64,000 bases of DNA from GCA-2708415 sp964353185 (GCA_964353185.1 CAYGUV010000009.1:26899-90898), one strand, 5' to 3'; shown: positions 36,255 to 45,446, counted from the stretch's first letter. Made by a program: numbers and translations. Notes: generated from the sequence alone by a model not told the origin.

Positions 36255-36282
36255 TTGACACTGCCTCAGAATCGTTTATATT
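36255..36282 (+). promoter_or_regulatory. Sigma-70 promoter of rplU-rpmA with GANTC in the spacer
   Basis: A perfect TTGACA (36255-36260) is followed after 16 bases by TATATT (36277-36282). It lies about 80 bases before the rplU start. The spacer contains GAATC at 36269-36273, a CcrM methylation site. Confidence 0.8.
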
Positions 36283-36363
36283 GCGCGTTCTTATGTAGAT
36301 GAGAGCATGTGAAGAATATTCTTTAACATATTGATTTAATTATAATATTACAAGGTTTGAAAA

Positions 36364-36660
36364 ATGTTTGCAGTAGTTCGCACTGGCGGAAAACAGTATA
36401 AAGTATCCGAAAATGATCGTTTTGAAGTGGCTCGCATGGATGCCAAAGAGGGATCTACCGTAGATTTAGAGGTATTAATGATTTCTGATGGTAAAGACAC
36501 CAAAATTGGAAATACTGGTGCAAAAGTTAGCGCAAAAGTGATTGAACACACACGCGGTGACAAAATTGTGGTATTTAAGAAGAAACGTAGACAAAATTAT
36601 CGCCGTACAGCTGGTCACCGTCAAGATCTGACAGTAATCGAAATTGCAGGCATAAAGTAA
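36364..36660 (+). CDS. rplU: 50S ribosomal protein L21
   Basis: 98 residues; MFAVVRTGGKQYKVSENDRF is the standard L21 N-terminus, and KIVVFKKKRRQNYRRTAGHR holds the conserved basic segment that binds 23S rRNA, followed by QDLTVIEI. Length is normal. It is first in the rplU-rpmA-obgE group, the usual order, and is driven by a strong sigma-70 promoter 80 bases upstream. Confidence 0.97.
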   Translation: MFAVVRTGGKQYKVSENDRFEVARMDAKEGSTVDLEVLMISDGKDTKIGNTGAKVSAKVIEHTRGDKIVVFKKKRRQNYRRTAGHRQDLTVIEIAGIK

Positions 36661-36723
36661 TAAAACATCCCTTTTCGTGTATTTACGCGTTAGGGTAAAA
36701 AAACTATTTGGAGGACATAAGAA

Positions 36724-37005
36724 ATGGCACATAAAAAAGCAGGCGGTAGTTCCAGAAACGGTCGTGATTCAGAAGGTCGTAGACTTGGCGTTAAAAAATA
36801 CGGCGGTGAGAACGTATTAGCAGGTAATATTATTATTCGTCAGCGCGGAACAAAGTACGCGACAGGTAAAAATGTTGGTATTGGTAAAGATCACACAATT
36901 TTTGCCCTTCAAGATGGTACAGTTCTTTTTTCAAAAGGACGCGGTGGCAAAGCAATTGTAAATATTATCCCAGCAAATGATGAGAGACCTTTGGCGGCTG
37001 AATAA
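36724..37005 (+). CDS. rpmA: 50S ribosomal protein L27
   Basis: 93 residues starting MAHKKAGGSSRNGRDSEGRR, the L27 signature whose N-terminal tail reaches the peptidyl-transferase centre, with no cleavable extension of the kind seen in Firmicutes. VLAGNIIIRQRGTKYATGKN and GKDHTIFALQDGTVLFSKG follow. A TGGAGGA ribosome-binding site lies just upstream. A strong terminator follows 26 bases after the stop. Confidence 0.97.
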   Translation: MAHKKAGGSSRNGRDSEGRRLGVKKYGGENVLAGNIIIRQRGTKYATGKNVGIGKDHTIFALQDGTVLFSKGRGGKAIVNIIPANDERPLAAE

Positions 37006-37032
37006 GCCCCTCTTTAGTCAATATAGAATTTT

Positions 37033-37060
37033 AAGGGGAAGTTTTATCTTCCCCTTTTTT
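37033..37060 (+). terminator. Intrinsic terminator after rpmA
   Basis: AAGGGGAAG (37033-37041) pairs perfectly with CTTCCCCTT (37048-37056) around a TTTTAT loop and runs into six T. It lies between rpmA and obgE, so obgE depends on read-through or a promoter close to the terminator. Confidence 0.9.
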
Positions 37061-37074
37061 AATGAAATAAAAAA

Positions 37075-38082
37075 ATGAAATTTCTTGATCAAGCAAAAAT
37101 CCTTGTAAAAAGTGGTGATGGCGGCGGTGGCTCTATCTCATTTCGTCGTGAAAAATATGTCGAGCGCGGTGGCCCTGACGGCGGTAATGGCGGTAAAGGG
37201 GGCGACATTTATTTTCGCGCCAAAGGTGATATGAACACCCTTATTGATTTTAGATACACACAACATTTTCGCGCCAATAATGGTAAATTTGGCGCCGGCA
37301 GAGATATGACAGGTGCCGGAGGCGAAGATATATATATTGATGTGCCTGTTGGCACAGAAATTATTGATGAGGACAGAGAAACTGTCTTGGCCGATATGAC
37401 AGAAGAAGGCCAAGTGATTAAATTTTTAGTTGGTGGCGATGGTGGTTTTGGCAATGCCCATTATAAAAGCGCGACCAACCAAGCCCCTCGTAAATCGACA
37501 CCTGGCTGGCCCGGTGAAGAGCGTGAAGTATGGCTACGTCTTAAGCTAATTGCTGATGCAGGCTTGGTTGGATTGCCCAATGCGGGAAAATCTACATTTT
37601 TAGCTAATGTTTCAAAAGCAAAACCAAAAATTGCTGATTATCCTTTTACAACACTCCATCCTAATCTTGGTGTTGTTAAGGCAGGAGATTATAGTTTCTT
37701 GATTGCAGACATTCCTGGTTTAATCGAAGGGGCGCATGAAGGAAAAGGTTTAGGTGACCGTTTTCTTGGTCATGTTGAAAGAACTTCGGTCCTTTTACAT
37801 CTGATAGATATGACAAGCGATAGCTTTATCGATGATTACCATACGATTCGTAACGAATTAAAAGAATATGGTGCTGGCCTTGCCAAAAAGCCTGAAATTA
37901 TTGCACTTACAAAATTGGATGCGTTAGGCGAAGAACTTGCGCAAGAGCAAGCCAAGGAATTTGAAAAAGCAACAGGACAAAAGCCGTTTATTATTTCTGC
38001 TGTTGCCAATCAAAACCTTGATTTAATATTATATAAATTAGCAGATATCATTAAAATTAAGAAAAAAGAACAAAGTGATTAG
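37075..38082 (+). CDS. obgE: GTPase ObgE/CgtA
   Basis: 335 residues. An N-terminal glycine-rich Obg fold (residues 1-158; GDGGGGSISFRREKYVERGG) is followed by a GTPase domain: GLPNAGKSTFLANVSKAKPK (G1), DYPFTTLHP (G2 region), IADIPGLIEGAHEGKGLG (G3) and TKLDAL (G4). Obg binds the 50S subunit and links ribosome assembly with the stringent response. It lacks the variable C-terminal acidic tail of some species. Its stop overlaps the small membrane protein gene that follows. Confidence 0.96.
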   Translation: MKFLDQAKILVKSGDGGGGSISFRREKYVERGGPDGGNGGKGGDIYFRAKGDMNTLIDFRYTQHFRANNGKFGAGRDMTGAGGEDIYIDVPVGTEIIDEDRETVLADMTEEGQVIKFLVGGDGGFGNAHYKSATNQAPRKSTPGWPGEEREVWLRLKLIADAGLVGLPNAGKSTFLANVSKAKPKIADYPFTTLHPNLGVVKAGDYSFLIADIPGLIEGAHEGKGLGDRFLGHVERTSVLLHLIDMTSDSFIDDYHTIRNELKEYGAGLAKKPEIIALTKLDALGEELAQEQAKEFEKATGQKPFIISAVANQNLDLILYKLADIIKIKKKEQSD

Positions 38083-38290
38083 CTATAAGTTCCTGATAGG
38101 AATTATTATGATTGGCTTAGGTATTATGTTTTATTTTTTAGAAATGAAATATTATAATTATATAGACGAAAATAATGTGTTGCAGGAAAGCTTATTTCTT
38201 CCTTTATCATTTATATTTTGTCTTATCGGTGTTTTTTTCTTATTCTTAACGGGCATAACTAAAACCATACAAAGAATAAAATCAAAATGA
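38075..38290 (+). CDS. Small two-helix membrane protein (DUF3955-like)
   Basis: 71 residues from a GTG that overlaps the end of obgE by 8 bases; its stop overlaps proB by 4. Two hydrophobic segments (about residues 5-22 and 41-61) flank a polar loop YNYIDENNVLQESLFLPL. The loop followed by a helix recalls DUF3955 proteins, but I am not certain. The tight overlaps on both sides support real translation. Function unknown. Confidence 0.65.
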   Translation: MISYKFLIGIIMIGLGIMFYFLEMKYYNYIDENNVLQESLFLPLSFIFCLIGVFFLFLTGITKTIQRIKSK

Positions 38291-39423
38291 CGCCTCATGC
38301 CCTTATTTCACAATCTAATCGCATTGTTATCAAAATAGGCTCTGCCCTTTTAACGGACGAGCGCACAGGGAATATTAAGCAAGACTGGCTTCAATCAATT
38401 ACGGATGATGTTGCGTCTTGGCATGGGCAAGGTAAGGAAATTGTAATTGTTTCCTCTGGTGCGATAGCTTTGGGGCGTAAAGCGTTAGGCGTTGAATACA
38501 CAAATACGCCCTCTTCTATTCCTCTGGAGCTTAAGCAGGCGGCAGCCGCCGTTGGGCAGGTTGACTTGATCCGTGGTTATGATGTCGCCTTTGATAAGCA
38601 TGATATTCAAATTGCAATCGTCCTTTTAAGTCCTAAAGATACTGAAGAACGTCAGCCTCATTTAAATGCCCGGGCGACATTGAACGCCCTTTTAACCAAC
38701 GGTCATATTCCCATTATCAATGAAAATGATACCGTCTCAACCTCTGAAATTCGTTTTGGTGATAATGATCGTTTGGCTGCACGCGTGGCGCAAATGATTG
38801 GCGCGGATTTATTGATACAGCTATCTACAACTGATGGATTATATACAGCAGACCCGACTACCGATGATACGGCCAAGCATATTGATATTGTTGAAGAGAT
38901 TACGGATGACATTAATGCCATGGCAGGTGATGCAAAACCTGGGTTAAGCACGGGCGGTATGAAAAGCAAGCTGAAGGCTGCCCAAATTGCGACGCAAGCA
39001 GGCGTTCATATGATTATTACTGATGGACAAACAAATAACGCATTAGCCGCTTTAAAAGAAGGTGCGCGAGCCACGATTTTTAAAGCATCTGAAAAGCCGT
39101 TATCAGCACGAAAAAAATGGATTTCGTCGCATGTGAAGCCTATGGGCACATTAACCCTTGATTCTGGCGCTATTGGCGCGCTTAAAAATGGAAAAAGCCT
39201 TTTGCCCTCTGGCGTTCTTAAAATTGAGGGTAATTTTGAATATGGAGACCCTATTCAGATTATCGATATAGATAAAAAAATTATTGCCATCGGCCTCAGC
39301 CGCTATCACGCTAATGAGGCGCGCCATGTCATGGGCCGTAATAGTAATGAAATCCCTGAAATTCTGGGTTATTCTCGTGGGGATGTCATAGTCCATCGTG
39401 ATGATTTAGTCTTGCAAGCTTGA
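38287..39423 (+). CDS. proB: Glutamate 5-kinase
   Basis: 378 residues. ProB phosphorylates glutamate as the first step of proline synthesis. The kinase domain has RIVIKIGSALLTDERTG, EIVIVSSGAIALGRKALG, INENDTVSTSEIRFGDNDRL and GLSTGGMKSKLKAAQIAT. A C-terminal PUA domain spans about residues 285-370 (SLLPSGVLKIEGNFEYGDPI). In many alphaproteobacteria proA follows directly; here pepN follows and proA is at 56560, about 17 kb away. Confidence 0.95.
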   Translation: MTPHALISQSNRIVIKIGSALLTDERTGNIKQDWLQSITDDVASWHGQGKEIVIVSSGAIALGRKALGVEYTNTPSSIPLELKQAAAAVGQVDLIRGYDVAFDKHDIQIAIVLLSPKDTEERQPHLNARATLNALLTNGHIPIINENDTVSTSEIRFGDNDRLAARVAQMIGADLLIQLSTTDGLYTADPTTDDTAKHIDIVEEITDDINAMAGDAKPGLSTGGMKSKLKAAQIATQAGVHMIITDGQTNNALAALKEGARATIFKASEKPLSARKKWISSHVKPMGTLTLDSGAIGALKNGKSLLPSGVLKIEGNFEYGDPIQIIDIDKKIIAIGLSRYHANEARHVMGRNSNEIPEILGYSRGDVIVHRDDLVLQA

Positions 39424-39446
39424 ACGCTTAATTGCATCATGGATGC

Positions 39447-42056
39447 ATGAAAACAGACACACCACAAAACGCCCCTAAAACAATTTACCTAAAAGATTAC
39501 GCGCCGACCCCATATAAGGTTGCGCATGTCGATATGAGATTTGACATCTTTAAAGGTGAAACAATTGTAACGACCAAAACGCAGTTCACCAAGAACGGTG
39601 AAAACGACGAAGATATCTTTTTAAATGGTGAAGAGCTTGAGCTGGTTTCTTGTAAGTTAGATGGCAAAGAAATTACAACGAGAAAGTCAGATTTAGGCAT
39701 CACAATTCCAGCCCCCGGAAAAGAAGTTTTTCGTTTAGAAATAGTCACCAAAATTGTGCCTGAGAAAAATACAGCGCTTGAAGGGCTATATTGTTCAAAC
39801 GGTAATTACACAACGCAGTGCGAGGCCGAAGGCTTTCGAAAGATAACTTATTTTTACGATCGTCCCGATGTCATGGCCACTTTTCGTGTGCAAGTGATTG
39901 CAGATAAAAAATCATGCCCTGTCTTACTTTCTAACGGTAACTTAATAGAAGAAGGTGATGTGAGTGGCGACCGTCATTACACAATATGGGATGACCCAAC
40001 GCCTAAGCCATGTTATTTATTTGCCCTTGTCGCCGGCGATCTGGTTCATATCAAGGATAAATTCACCACTATGTCGGGTACAGATGTTGATTTATATATT
40101 TATGTACGCGCGGGTGATGAAACGCAATGTGATCACGCCATGCAATCGCTTATTAAATCTATGAAATGGGATGAAGATGTCTATGGACGTGAATATCAAT
40201 ATGATCGTTTCAACATAGTCGCCGTTAGTGATTTTAACATGGGTGCGATGGAAAATACGGCGCTTAATATTTTCAACACGGCGCTTGTATTGGCGCATCA
40301 AAATACAGCAACTGACCATGATTTTATTCGGGTTGAGAGCGTGATTGCCCATGAATATTTTCACAATTGGACAGGAAACCGTGTTACATGCCGTGATTGG
40401 TTTCAGCTTTCTTTAAAAGAAGGGCTAACCGTTTTTCGTGACCAAGAGTTCTCTGCAGATATGCACTCACCTGCTGTGCAGCGTATTGATGATGTGTCGC
40501 ATTTACGCCGCGGGCAGTTTACTGAGGACGCATCCCCCCTTGCCCATCCGGTACGCCCAGATAATTATATCGAAATAAACAATTTTTATACCATGACCAT
40601 TTATGAAAAAGGGGCAGAGGTAATTCGTATGTTCCGGACGTTGATGGGGGGAAAATTGTTCCGTGACGCTACGGATTTATATTTTGATCGCCATGATGGC
40701 CAAGCCGTGACAATCAATGATTGGGCAGCAGCCATGGAAGATGCCTCTGGCCAAGATTTTGAACAATTTAAACTATGGTATGACCAAGCTGGAACACCAA
40801 AAGTTAACGTTTCGAGTGAGTATGATGCAAAAGAAAAAATATTTACTCTGCATTTTGAACAGTCGATCCCAGATACACCGGGACAATCAGATAAAAAATC
40901 AATGCACATTCCTATTGCTATTGGCTTGATGGGTTCAAAGGGCAAAGAAATTGGTGAAACAACTGTTATTAGCCTCAAAAAGGCCAAAGAAACTTTTAAA
41001 TTTCACAATATTAATGAAAAGCCTGTTCCGTCTATTCTCCGTAATTTTTCTGCGCCTGTTAACCTTAAGACAGATTTAACCGAAGATGATATAGCCTTCC
41101 TTATGGTGCATGATACGGATGGGTTTAATAAATGGGAAGCTGGACAAAATTATGCCCTTCGTACCATTCAAACAATGATGGATGAAGGCGCAAAAGAACC
41201 TAGTGAGAAATATCTCAAATCATTTGAAGCCCTTCTCCAAAGTGCATTAGATGATAATGCTGACAAAGCGCTTATGGCGCGCGCCCTCACCTTGCCCGAT
41301 TTTCAGGCGATTGCCGCCAAACAAGTTATTATAGATCCTGATATCATTGATTTAGCGCGAAGCAATTTAAAAAAATCAATTAAGCGTAATTTTATACCAC
41401 TATTAGAGAAAATTTATAAACAGAATGAACAAACTGGCGCTTTTGATGTGTCGGGCGCGGCAATGGGGCAACGCGCCTTGCGCAATGTTGCGCTGGACTA
41501 TTTGACCTCTACTGATGGAACAGGCTGCGCAGCATTAGCAACCCAGCATTACACGGGCGCGGATAATATGACGGATCGCATGGCGGCGTTAGGCTGTTTA
41601 ATGACCAATAAAAATGCAGAGCGTGAAGATATTCTTCAGCAATTTTATGATGAATTTAAAGGTCATTTATTGGTCATTGATAAATGGTTTGGCATTCAGG
41701 CATCTGCAAAACGTACCGACATATTTGAGGTTTTATCAATGTTAAAATCACATAAAAATTTTAGCATGAAAAATCCAAACCGTGTACGGTCATTATTTGG
41801 CGCGTTCGCCATGAATAATCCCGTCATGTTTCATGAAAAATCAGGCAAAGGGTATGCGTTTTTAAAAGAAGCGATTATAGAGCTTAACACGCTCAACCCG
41901 CAAATCGCCGCGCGCATGGTCACCCCATTTCGCGAATGGCCACGCTATACCGAGGATCGTCAAAAAATGATGAAAGCTGCCTTGAAAGAGATATTAGAAA
42001 TTGAAAAGATTTCACCTAATGTATTTGAGATAGTCAGTAAGAGTTTAAGTGCCTAA
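39447..42056 (+). CDS. pepN: Aminopeptidase N (M1 family)
   Basis: About 869 residues. This zinc exopeptidase removes N-terminal amino acids in the cytoplasm. It has the exopeptidase motif MGAMENTALN near residue 265 and the zinc motif VIAHEYFHNW with the downstream LKEGLTVFRDQEF Glu. YEKGAEVIRMFRTLMG is also typical. The C-terminal superhelical domain contains GAFAMNNPVMFH as in E. coli PepN. The ATG at 39447 is preferred over a TTG at 39432. Confidence 0.95.
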   Translation: MKTDTPQNAPKTIYLKDYAPTPYKVAHVDMRFDIFKGETIVTTKTQFTKNGENDEDIFLNGEELELVSCKLDGKEITTRKSDLGITIPAPGKEVFRLEIVTKIVPEKNTALEGLYCSNGNYTTQCEAEGFRKITYFYDRPDVMATFRVQVIADKKSCPVLLSNGNLIEEGDVSGDRHYTIWDDPTPKPCYLFALVAGDLVHIKDKFTTMSGTDVDLYIYVRAGDETQCDHAMQSLIKSMKWDEDVYGREYQYDRFNIVAVSDFNMGAMENTALNIFNTALVLAHQNTATDHDFIRVESVIAHEYFHNWTGNRVTCRDWFQLSLKEGLTVFRDQEFSADMHSPAVQRIDDVSHLRRGQFTEDASPLAHPVRPDNYIEINNFYTMTIYEKGAEVIRMFRTLMGGKLFRDATDLYFDRHDGQAVTINDWAAAMEDASGQDFEQFKLWYDQAGTPKVNVSSEYDAKEKIFTLHFEQSIPDTPGQSDKKSMHIPIAIGLMGSKGKEIGETTVISLKKAKETFKFHNINEKPVPSILRNFSAPVNLKTDLTEDDIAFLMVHDTDGFNKWEAGQNYALRTIQTMMDEGAKEPSEKYLKSFEALLQSALDDNADKALMARALTLPDFQAIAAKQVIIDPDIIDLARSNLKKSIKRNFIPLLEKIYKQNEQTGAFDVSGAAMGQRALRNVALDYLTSTDGTGCAALATQHYTGADNMTDRMAALGCLMTNKNAEREDILQQFYDEFKGHLLVIDKWFGIQASAKRTDIFEVLSMLKSHKNFSMKNPNRVRSLFGAFAMNNPVMFHEKSGKGYAFLKEAIIELNTLNPQIAARMVTPFREWPRYTEDRQKMMKAALKEILEIEKISPNVFEIVSKSLSA

Positions 42057-42060
42057 GTAA

Positions 42061-42672
42061 ATGGATACATTTGACGATCAATTTAATCAACCAGTCTGCG
42101 GTATAGATGAAGTTGGTCGTGGACCCTTATGCGGGCCTGTTGTTGCCGCTTGTGCTTTTATTAAGCCAGAAAGCTATGACGCCCCAGAATGGCAAAGCAT
42201 CACAGATAGTAAGAAAATAACGGCTAAAAAACGCGAAAGCCTGTTTGATTTTATCTGTAAAAACACTACTTATGGTATATCTGAGGTCGCACCGCAGGAA
42301 ATTGACACCCTCAACATACATCACGCCACATTGCTAGCCATGAAAAACGCTTATGAGCGAATTGCAGATAAACTGCCCGATAACACGCTCGCCCTCGTGG
42401 ATGGTAAATTCCCCCCAAACCTCTCTTGTGACATTCAAACGGTTATAAAAGGTGATAGCTTATCCCTTTCAATTGGTGCTGCATCCATCATTGCGAAAGT
42501 ATATCGTGATCGCCTAATGAATAAATATCATGAAGAATTCCCCTATTATGGTTGGGACACAAATTCTGGATACGGTACCAAAGTTCATATCGAAGGATTG
42601 GCCGAACATGGCCTAACGCCCCACCATAGACTCAGTTTTGCGCCCTGCGCCGCGCTCGCTAAGAAGGGTTAG
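42061..42672 (+). CDS. rnhB: Ribonuclease HII
   Basis: 203 residues. RNase HII removes ribonucleotides and RNA primers from DNA. CGIDEVGRGPLCGPVVAACA holds the first acidic pair, NTLALVDGKFPPNL the third acidic residue, and SIIAKVYRDRLMNKYHEEFP the final Asp and basic segment. SGYGTKVHIEGLAEHGLTPH is conserved. It starts 4 bases after the pepN stop. rnhB next to ccrM is a classical alphaproteobacterial pair. Confidence 0.95.
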   Translation: MDTFDDQFNQPVCGIDEVGRGPLCGPVVAACAFIKPESYDAPEWQSITDSKKITAKKRESLFDFICKNTTYGISEVAPQEIDTLNIHHATLLAMKNAYERIADKLPDNTLALVDGKFPPNLSCDIQTVIKGDSLSLSIGAASIIAKVYRDRLMNKYHEEFPYYGWDTNSGYGTKVHIEGLAEHGLTPHHRLSFAPCAALAKKG

Positions 42673-42680
42673 CCTTCTTA

Positions 42681-42806
42681 GATTCGATACGTATTGAGTC
42701 GTAAGATTTGTTATTTTTTACCTTAGAAAAATCTCCTAGAGTCTTGAGTCTAAACAAAAAAATAATTTTTTATGCTTGACGGCGAATCGGTAATGATTCA
42801 TGATTC
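42681..42806. promoter_or_regulatory. Cluster of seven GANTC sites upstream of ccrM
   Basis: GANTC sites start at 42681, 42696, 42739, 42746, 42784, 42795 and 42802. At equal base composition about 0.5 would be expected in this length. GANTC is the target of the CcrM enzyme encoded immediately downstream. A TTGACG at 42776-42781 could be a -35 box. The arrangement suggests feedback of methylation state on ccrM transcription, as known from methylation sites in the Caulobacter ccrM leader. Confidence 0.75.
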
Positions 42807-42830
42807 CTCCTTAATTAACGAGGGAAAAAC

Positions 42831-43973
42831 ATGTCAAAAACAAAATCATCCAAGAAGTTAAAAAAGAACGTCATTCACAAAGGTGAATGTATAGAAGTTC
42901 TAAAAACACTGCCTGATAAATCAATTGATATGGTTTTTGCTGACCCTCCATATAACTTACAACTTGGTGGTGATTTACATCGTCCCAATAATTCAAAAGT
43001 TGATGCGTGTGATGACCATTGGGATCAATTTGATAGTTACAAAATATATGATGATTTTTGCCGTGAATGGTTAACAGAAGCCCGCCGTTGTTTGAAAGAC
43101 GATGGATCAATCTGGGTGATTGGGTCATATCACAATATTTTTCGCCTTGGTACAATCTTGCAAGATTTAGGGTATTGGATTTTAAATGATGTAATCTGGC
43201 GCAAATCTAACCCAATGCCAAATTTTCGCGGTAAACGTTTTACGAACGCTCATGAAACACTTATTTGGGCAGCAAAGTCAGAAAAATCAAAATATACCTT
43301 TAATTATGATTCAATGAAGGCTCTCAATGAAGATCTTCAAATGAGGTCTGATTGGTTTTTACCTTTATGCACTGGAAATGAGCGCCTAAAAGATAAAGAT
43401 GGCGCAAAAGTTCACCCAACACAAAAACCAGAGGCCTTGTTACAACGCGTTATAATGGCGTCCACTAGACCAGGTGAAATTGTTTTGGACCCTTTCTTTG
43501 GTACAGGCACGACAGGTGCAGTTGCAAAGAAATTAGGACGAGATTACATCGGAATTGATCGTGAAGATGATTATATTAAGGCTGCAACAAAACGTATTAA
43601 GTCCGTTATGCCGTGGGAGGAAGAAGCGGTTGAATTGGTGAATAAACGTGAACAAATGCGTATTCCATTTGGATGGTTGCTAGAGCAAGGGTTGTTAGAG
43701 CCTGGAACAGAATTACAGGATTCTAAGGGTAAAAATCGTGTTAAAATAAATGCGGATGGGAATATTAAGACCCATGAAGGCAATCATCGCGGATCTATCC
43801 ACAAAGTTGGCGCAGCGGTTCAAAACGCCCCTTCTTGCAATGGATGGACATATTGGCATTATAAAGAAGGTAAAGAGCTACAACCTATAGACACCTTACG
43901 TCAGAAGCTGAGAACCTCAATCGAAAAAACACAAATGGATGCATCAAAACCTAAAAATTCATCAATTCAGTAA
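42831..43973 (+). CDS. ccrM: Cell-cycle DNA adenine methyltransferase CcrM (GANTC)
   Basis: 380 residues. A beta-class N6-adenine methyltransferase: the catalytic DPPYNLQLGG comes first (near residue 37), then WVIGSYHNIFRLG and NFRGKRFTNAHETLIWA, and the SAM-binding LDPFFGTGTTGAVAKKLGRD near residue 225. The C-terminal 100 residues form the CcrM-specific recognition domain (FGWLLEQGLLEPG; NGWTYWHYKEGKELQPIDTL). CcrM methylates GANTC late in the cell cycle and sets transcription of cell-cycle genes. The N-terminus is Lys/Ser-rich and slightly extended. GANTC sites cluster just upstream. Confidence 0.96.
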   Translation: MSKTKSSKKLKKNVIHKGECIEVLKTLPDKSIDMVFADPPYNLQLGGDLHRPNNSKVDACDDHWDQFDSYKIYDDFCREWLTEARRCLKDDGSIWVIGSYHNIFRLGTILQDLGYWILNDVIWRKSNPMPNFRGKRFTNAHETLIWAAKSEKSKYTFNYDSMKALNEDLQMRSDWFLPLCTGNERLKDKDGAKVHPTQKPEALLQRVIMASTRPGEIVLDPFFGTGTTGAVAKKLGRDYIGIDREDDYIKAATKRIKSVMPWEEEAVELVNKREQMRIPFGWLLEQGLLEPGTELQDSKGKNRVKINADGNIKTHEGNHRGSIHKVGAAVQNAPSCNGWTYWHYKEGKELQPIDTLRQKLRTSIEKTQMDASKPKNSSIQ

Positions 43974-44068
43974 AATTTGAAGGAAAATTAAGGGCTTGCA
44001 CATTTTAAAGGGTGTATTATATAAAATAACTCTCTTTGTCTCCGATTTGTATTTAGGATAATTCTACC

Positions 44069-44530
44069 ATGAACACTTTATTTAAAACCGTAACTTCCTC
44101 TGCCCCATCATCTTTTAAGAGAACGCCAGATCAAGATATTCTGAATCTTAAATCACAAAATATGATTGAAATTCAAACGATTCATATTACTGATCTAGAG
44201 CTAAGTATGCATATTGGCGTTTTAGATAAGGAAAAAAACGCAGCCCAACGCGTTATAATAAATGCTGAGGTTGAAGTATCCCCCAATCAAAATTGGCAGT
44301 TAGATGAAATAAATTCTGTTGTTTCATATGCGGATATTATTAGTTTAATAAAGGCAGAATCGGCCAAGGGTCATATTGAATTAGTAGAAACATTTGCACA
44401 TCAAATTGCTGATGCCTGTTTCAAACACTCAAACGATATTGAAGCCGTAAAAGTGACTATTGATAAGCCAGATATAATTAAAGATGTAAAATCTGTTGGA
44501 TGTTCAATTAAAAAAGTCCGGGCGACCTAA
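44069..44530 (+). CDS. folB: Dihydroneopterin aldolase (FolB)
   Basis: 153 residues. The conserved fold starts near residue 37 (IHITDLELSMHIGVLDKEKN) and has SVVSYADIISLI and HIELVETFAHQIADACF, the latter with the catalytic-site Glu, then VTIDKPDIIKDVKSVG. FolB makes 6-hydroxymethyl-dihydropterin for folate. The first 31 residues look non-conserved; an internal ATG at 44162 is an alternative start, but an AGGA stretch precedes 44069. Its stop overlaps by 4 bases the stop of the convergent gene. Confidence 0.85.
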   Translation: MNTLFKTVTSSAPSSFKRTPDQDILNLKSQNMIEIQTIHITDLELSMHIGVLDKEKNAAQRVIINAEVEVSPNQNWQLDEINSVVSYADIISLIKAESAKGHIELVETFAHQIADACFKHSNDIEAVKVTIDKPDIIKDVKSVGCSIKKVRAT

Positions 44531-45417
44531 TCGAAATTTACGCTTTGTAAAAGCTTTTCTTCATAAGGGTCTTCAAAGAAATCAATTCCTTCAATTTTTC
44601 CAAACATAACAGCAAGAATAGAATTGTCTCTGCCCTTCGCAGAACCTTGATAGCTGGTTAGGTGTATACGCAATCTAGCATAAGCAATCCTTTCAAAGCC
44701 TTGTAATCTATGTTCATTGCTTAATACATAATCTTCATATTTTCTTCGAATAAGAAAAGCTTGTGCAATGTGCTCATCAACGGGAACAAAATCATAATTA
44801 AATGGCTTGCTTAGGGCGAGAACTATGTTACGCGGGTAAAAATCAATATTTAATCTATCACCACACACATCTCGCGAATTATTGCCACCGCCCATTTCAA
44901 CGCGTCGTAAATCTATGAAAGCGCTGTTATTTTCAAGCGGAAAACCTTTTTTCTCAGAATCATATCTACCAAGCTCAACAGGTAATAAAAATTTAAAACG
45001 ATCAGAAAAGCTATCTTTGTTTGTTTCAAGCATGCCTCTTGCAGCACTTCTAATTCTTTTCCATTCAAAATCATCATTATAATAATCAGTGTAAAGCTTA
45101 CATTCGTTAATCTTTAAAAAGTTATCAATGGCAGTGTCGTTATTAATGTCGAGTGTATTTTTTTTCCAATATAATTTAGAAAGATTCTGTACATCTGGAA
45201 CAAGATATTCACCTGCATGCTCGTCTTCCACAACTGTCACTTCTGGTTCTTCAGTAACAAACATCTGTGGCATTTTTTCAGTTTTTTCAACTTGGCCAAA
45301 ACTGTTGGCATCAAAATCAAAAGAATTTGGTGTCTTAAAACTCTTTGTATCCTCTGCGTTTACAACAAATGGTGTAAAAAAGAGACATGACAAAAATATA
45401 ATAAATACATATTTCAT
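44527..45417 (-). CDS. Hypothetical exported protein
   Basis: About 296 residues from the ATG at 45417; a Sec signal (MKYVFIIFLSCLFFTPFVVNA) is obvious, with cleavage after NA. The mature part opens with an acidic, low-complexity region, then a folded domain with ECKLYTDYYNDDFEWKRIRS, LPVELGRYDSEKKGFPL, IDLRRVEMGG and ARLRIHLTSYQGSAKGRDNS. It contains only two Cys, which might form a disulfide. I cannot assign a family with confidence. It follows mutY on the - strand after 29 bases. Predicted location is the periplasm. Confidence 0.75.
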   Translation of the reverse strand: MKYVFIIFLSCLFFTPFVVNAEDTKSFKTPNSFDFDANSFGQVEKTEKMPQMFVTEEPEVTVVEDEHAGEYLVPDVQNLSKLYWKKNTLDINNDTAIDNFLKINECKLYTDYYNDDFEWKRIRSAARGMLETNKDSFSDRFKFLLPVELGRYDSEKKGFPLENNSAFIDLRRVEMGGGNNSRDVCGDRLNIDFYPRNIVLALSKPFNYDFVPVDEHIAQAFLIRRKYEDYVLSNEHRLQGFERIAYARLRIHLTSYQGSAKGRDNSILAVMFGKIEGIDFFEDPYEEKLLQSVNFD

Positions 45418-45446
45418 ATAAAGAGTATGGTTGTATTTGGCCATAA

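Noticed and set aside
42809..42820. TTAATTAA near the ccrM start as a CtrA box
   Set aside because: The two TTAA halves are adjacent rather than seven bases apart, so the CtrA consensus is not met.
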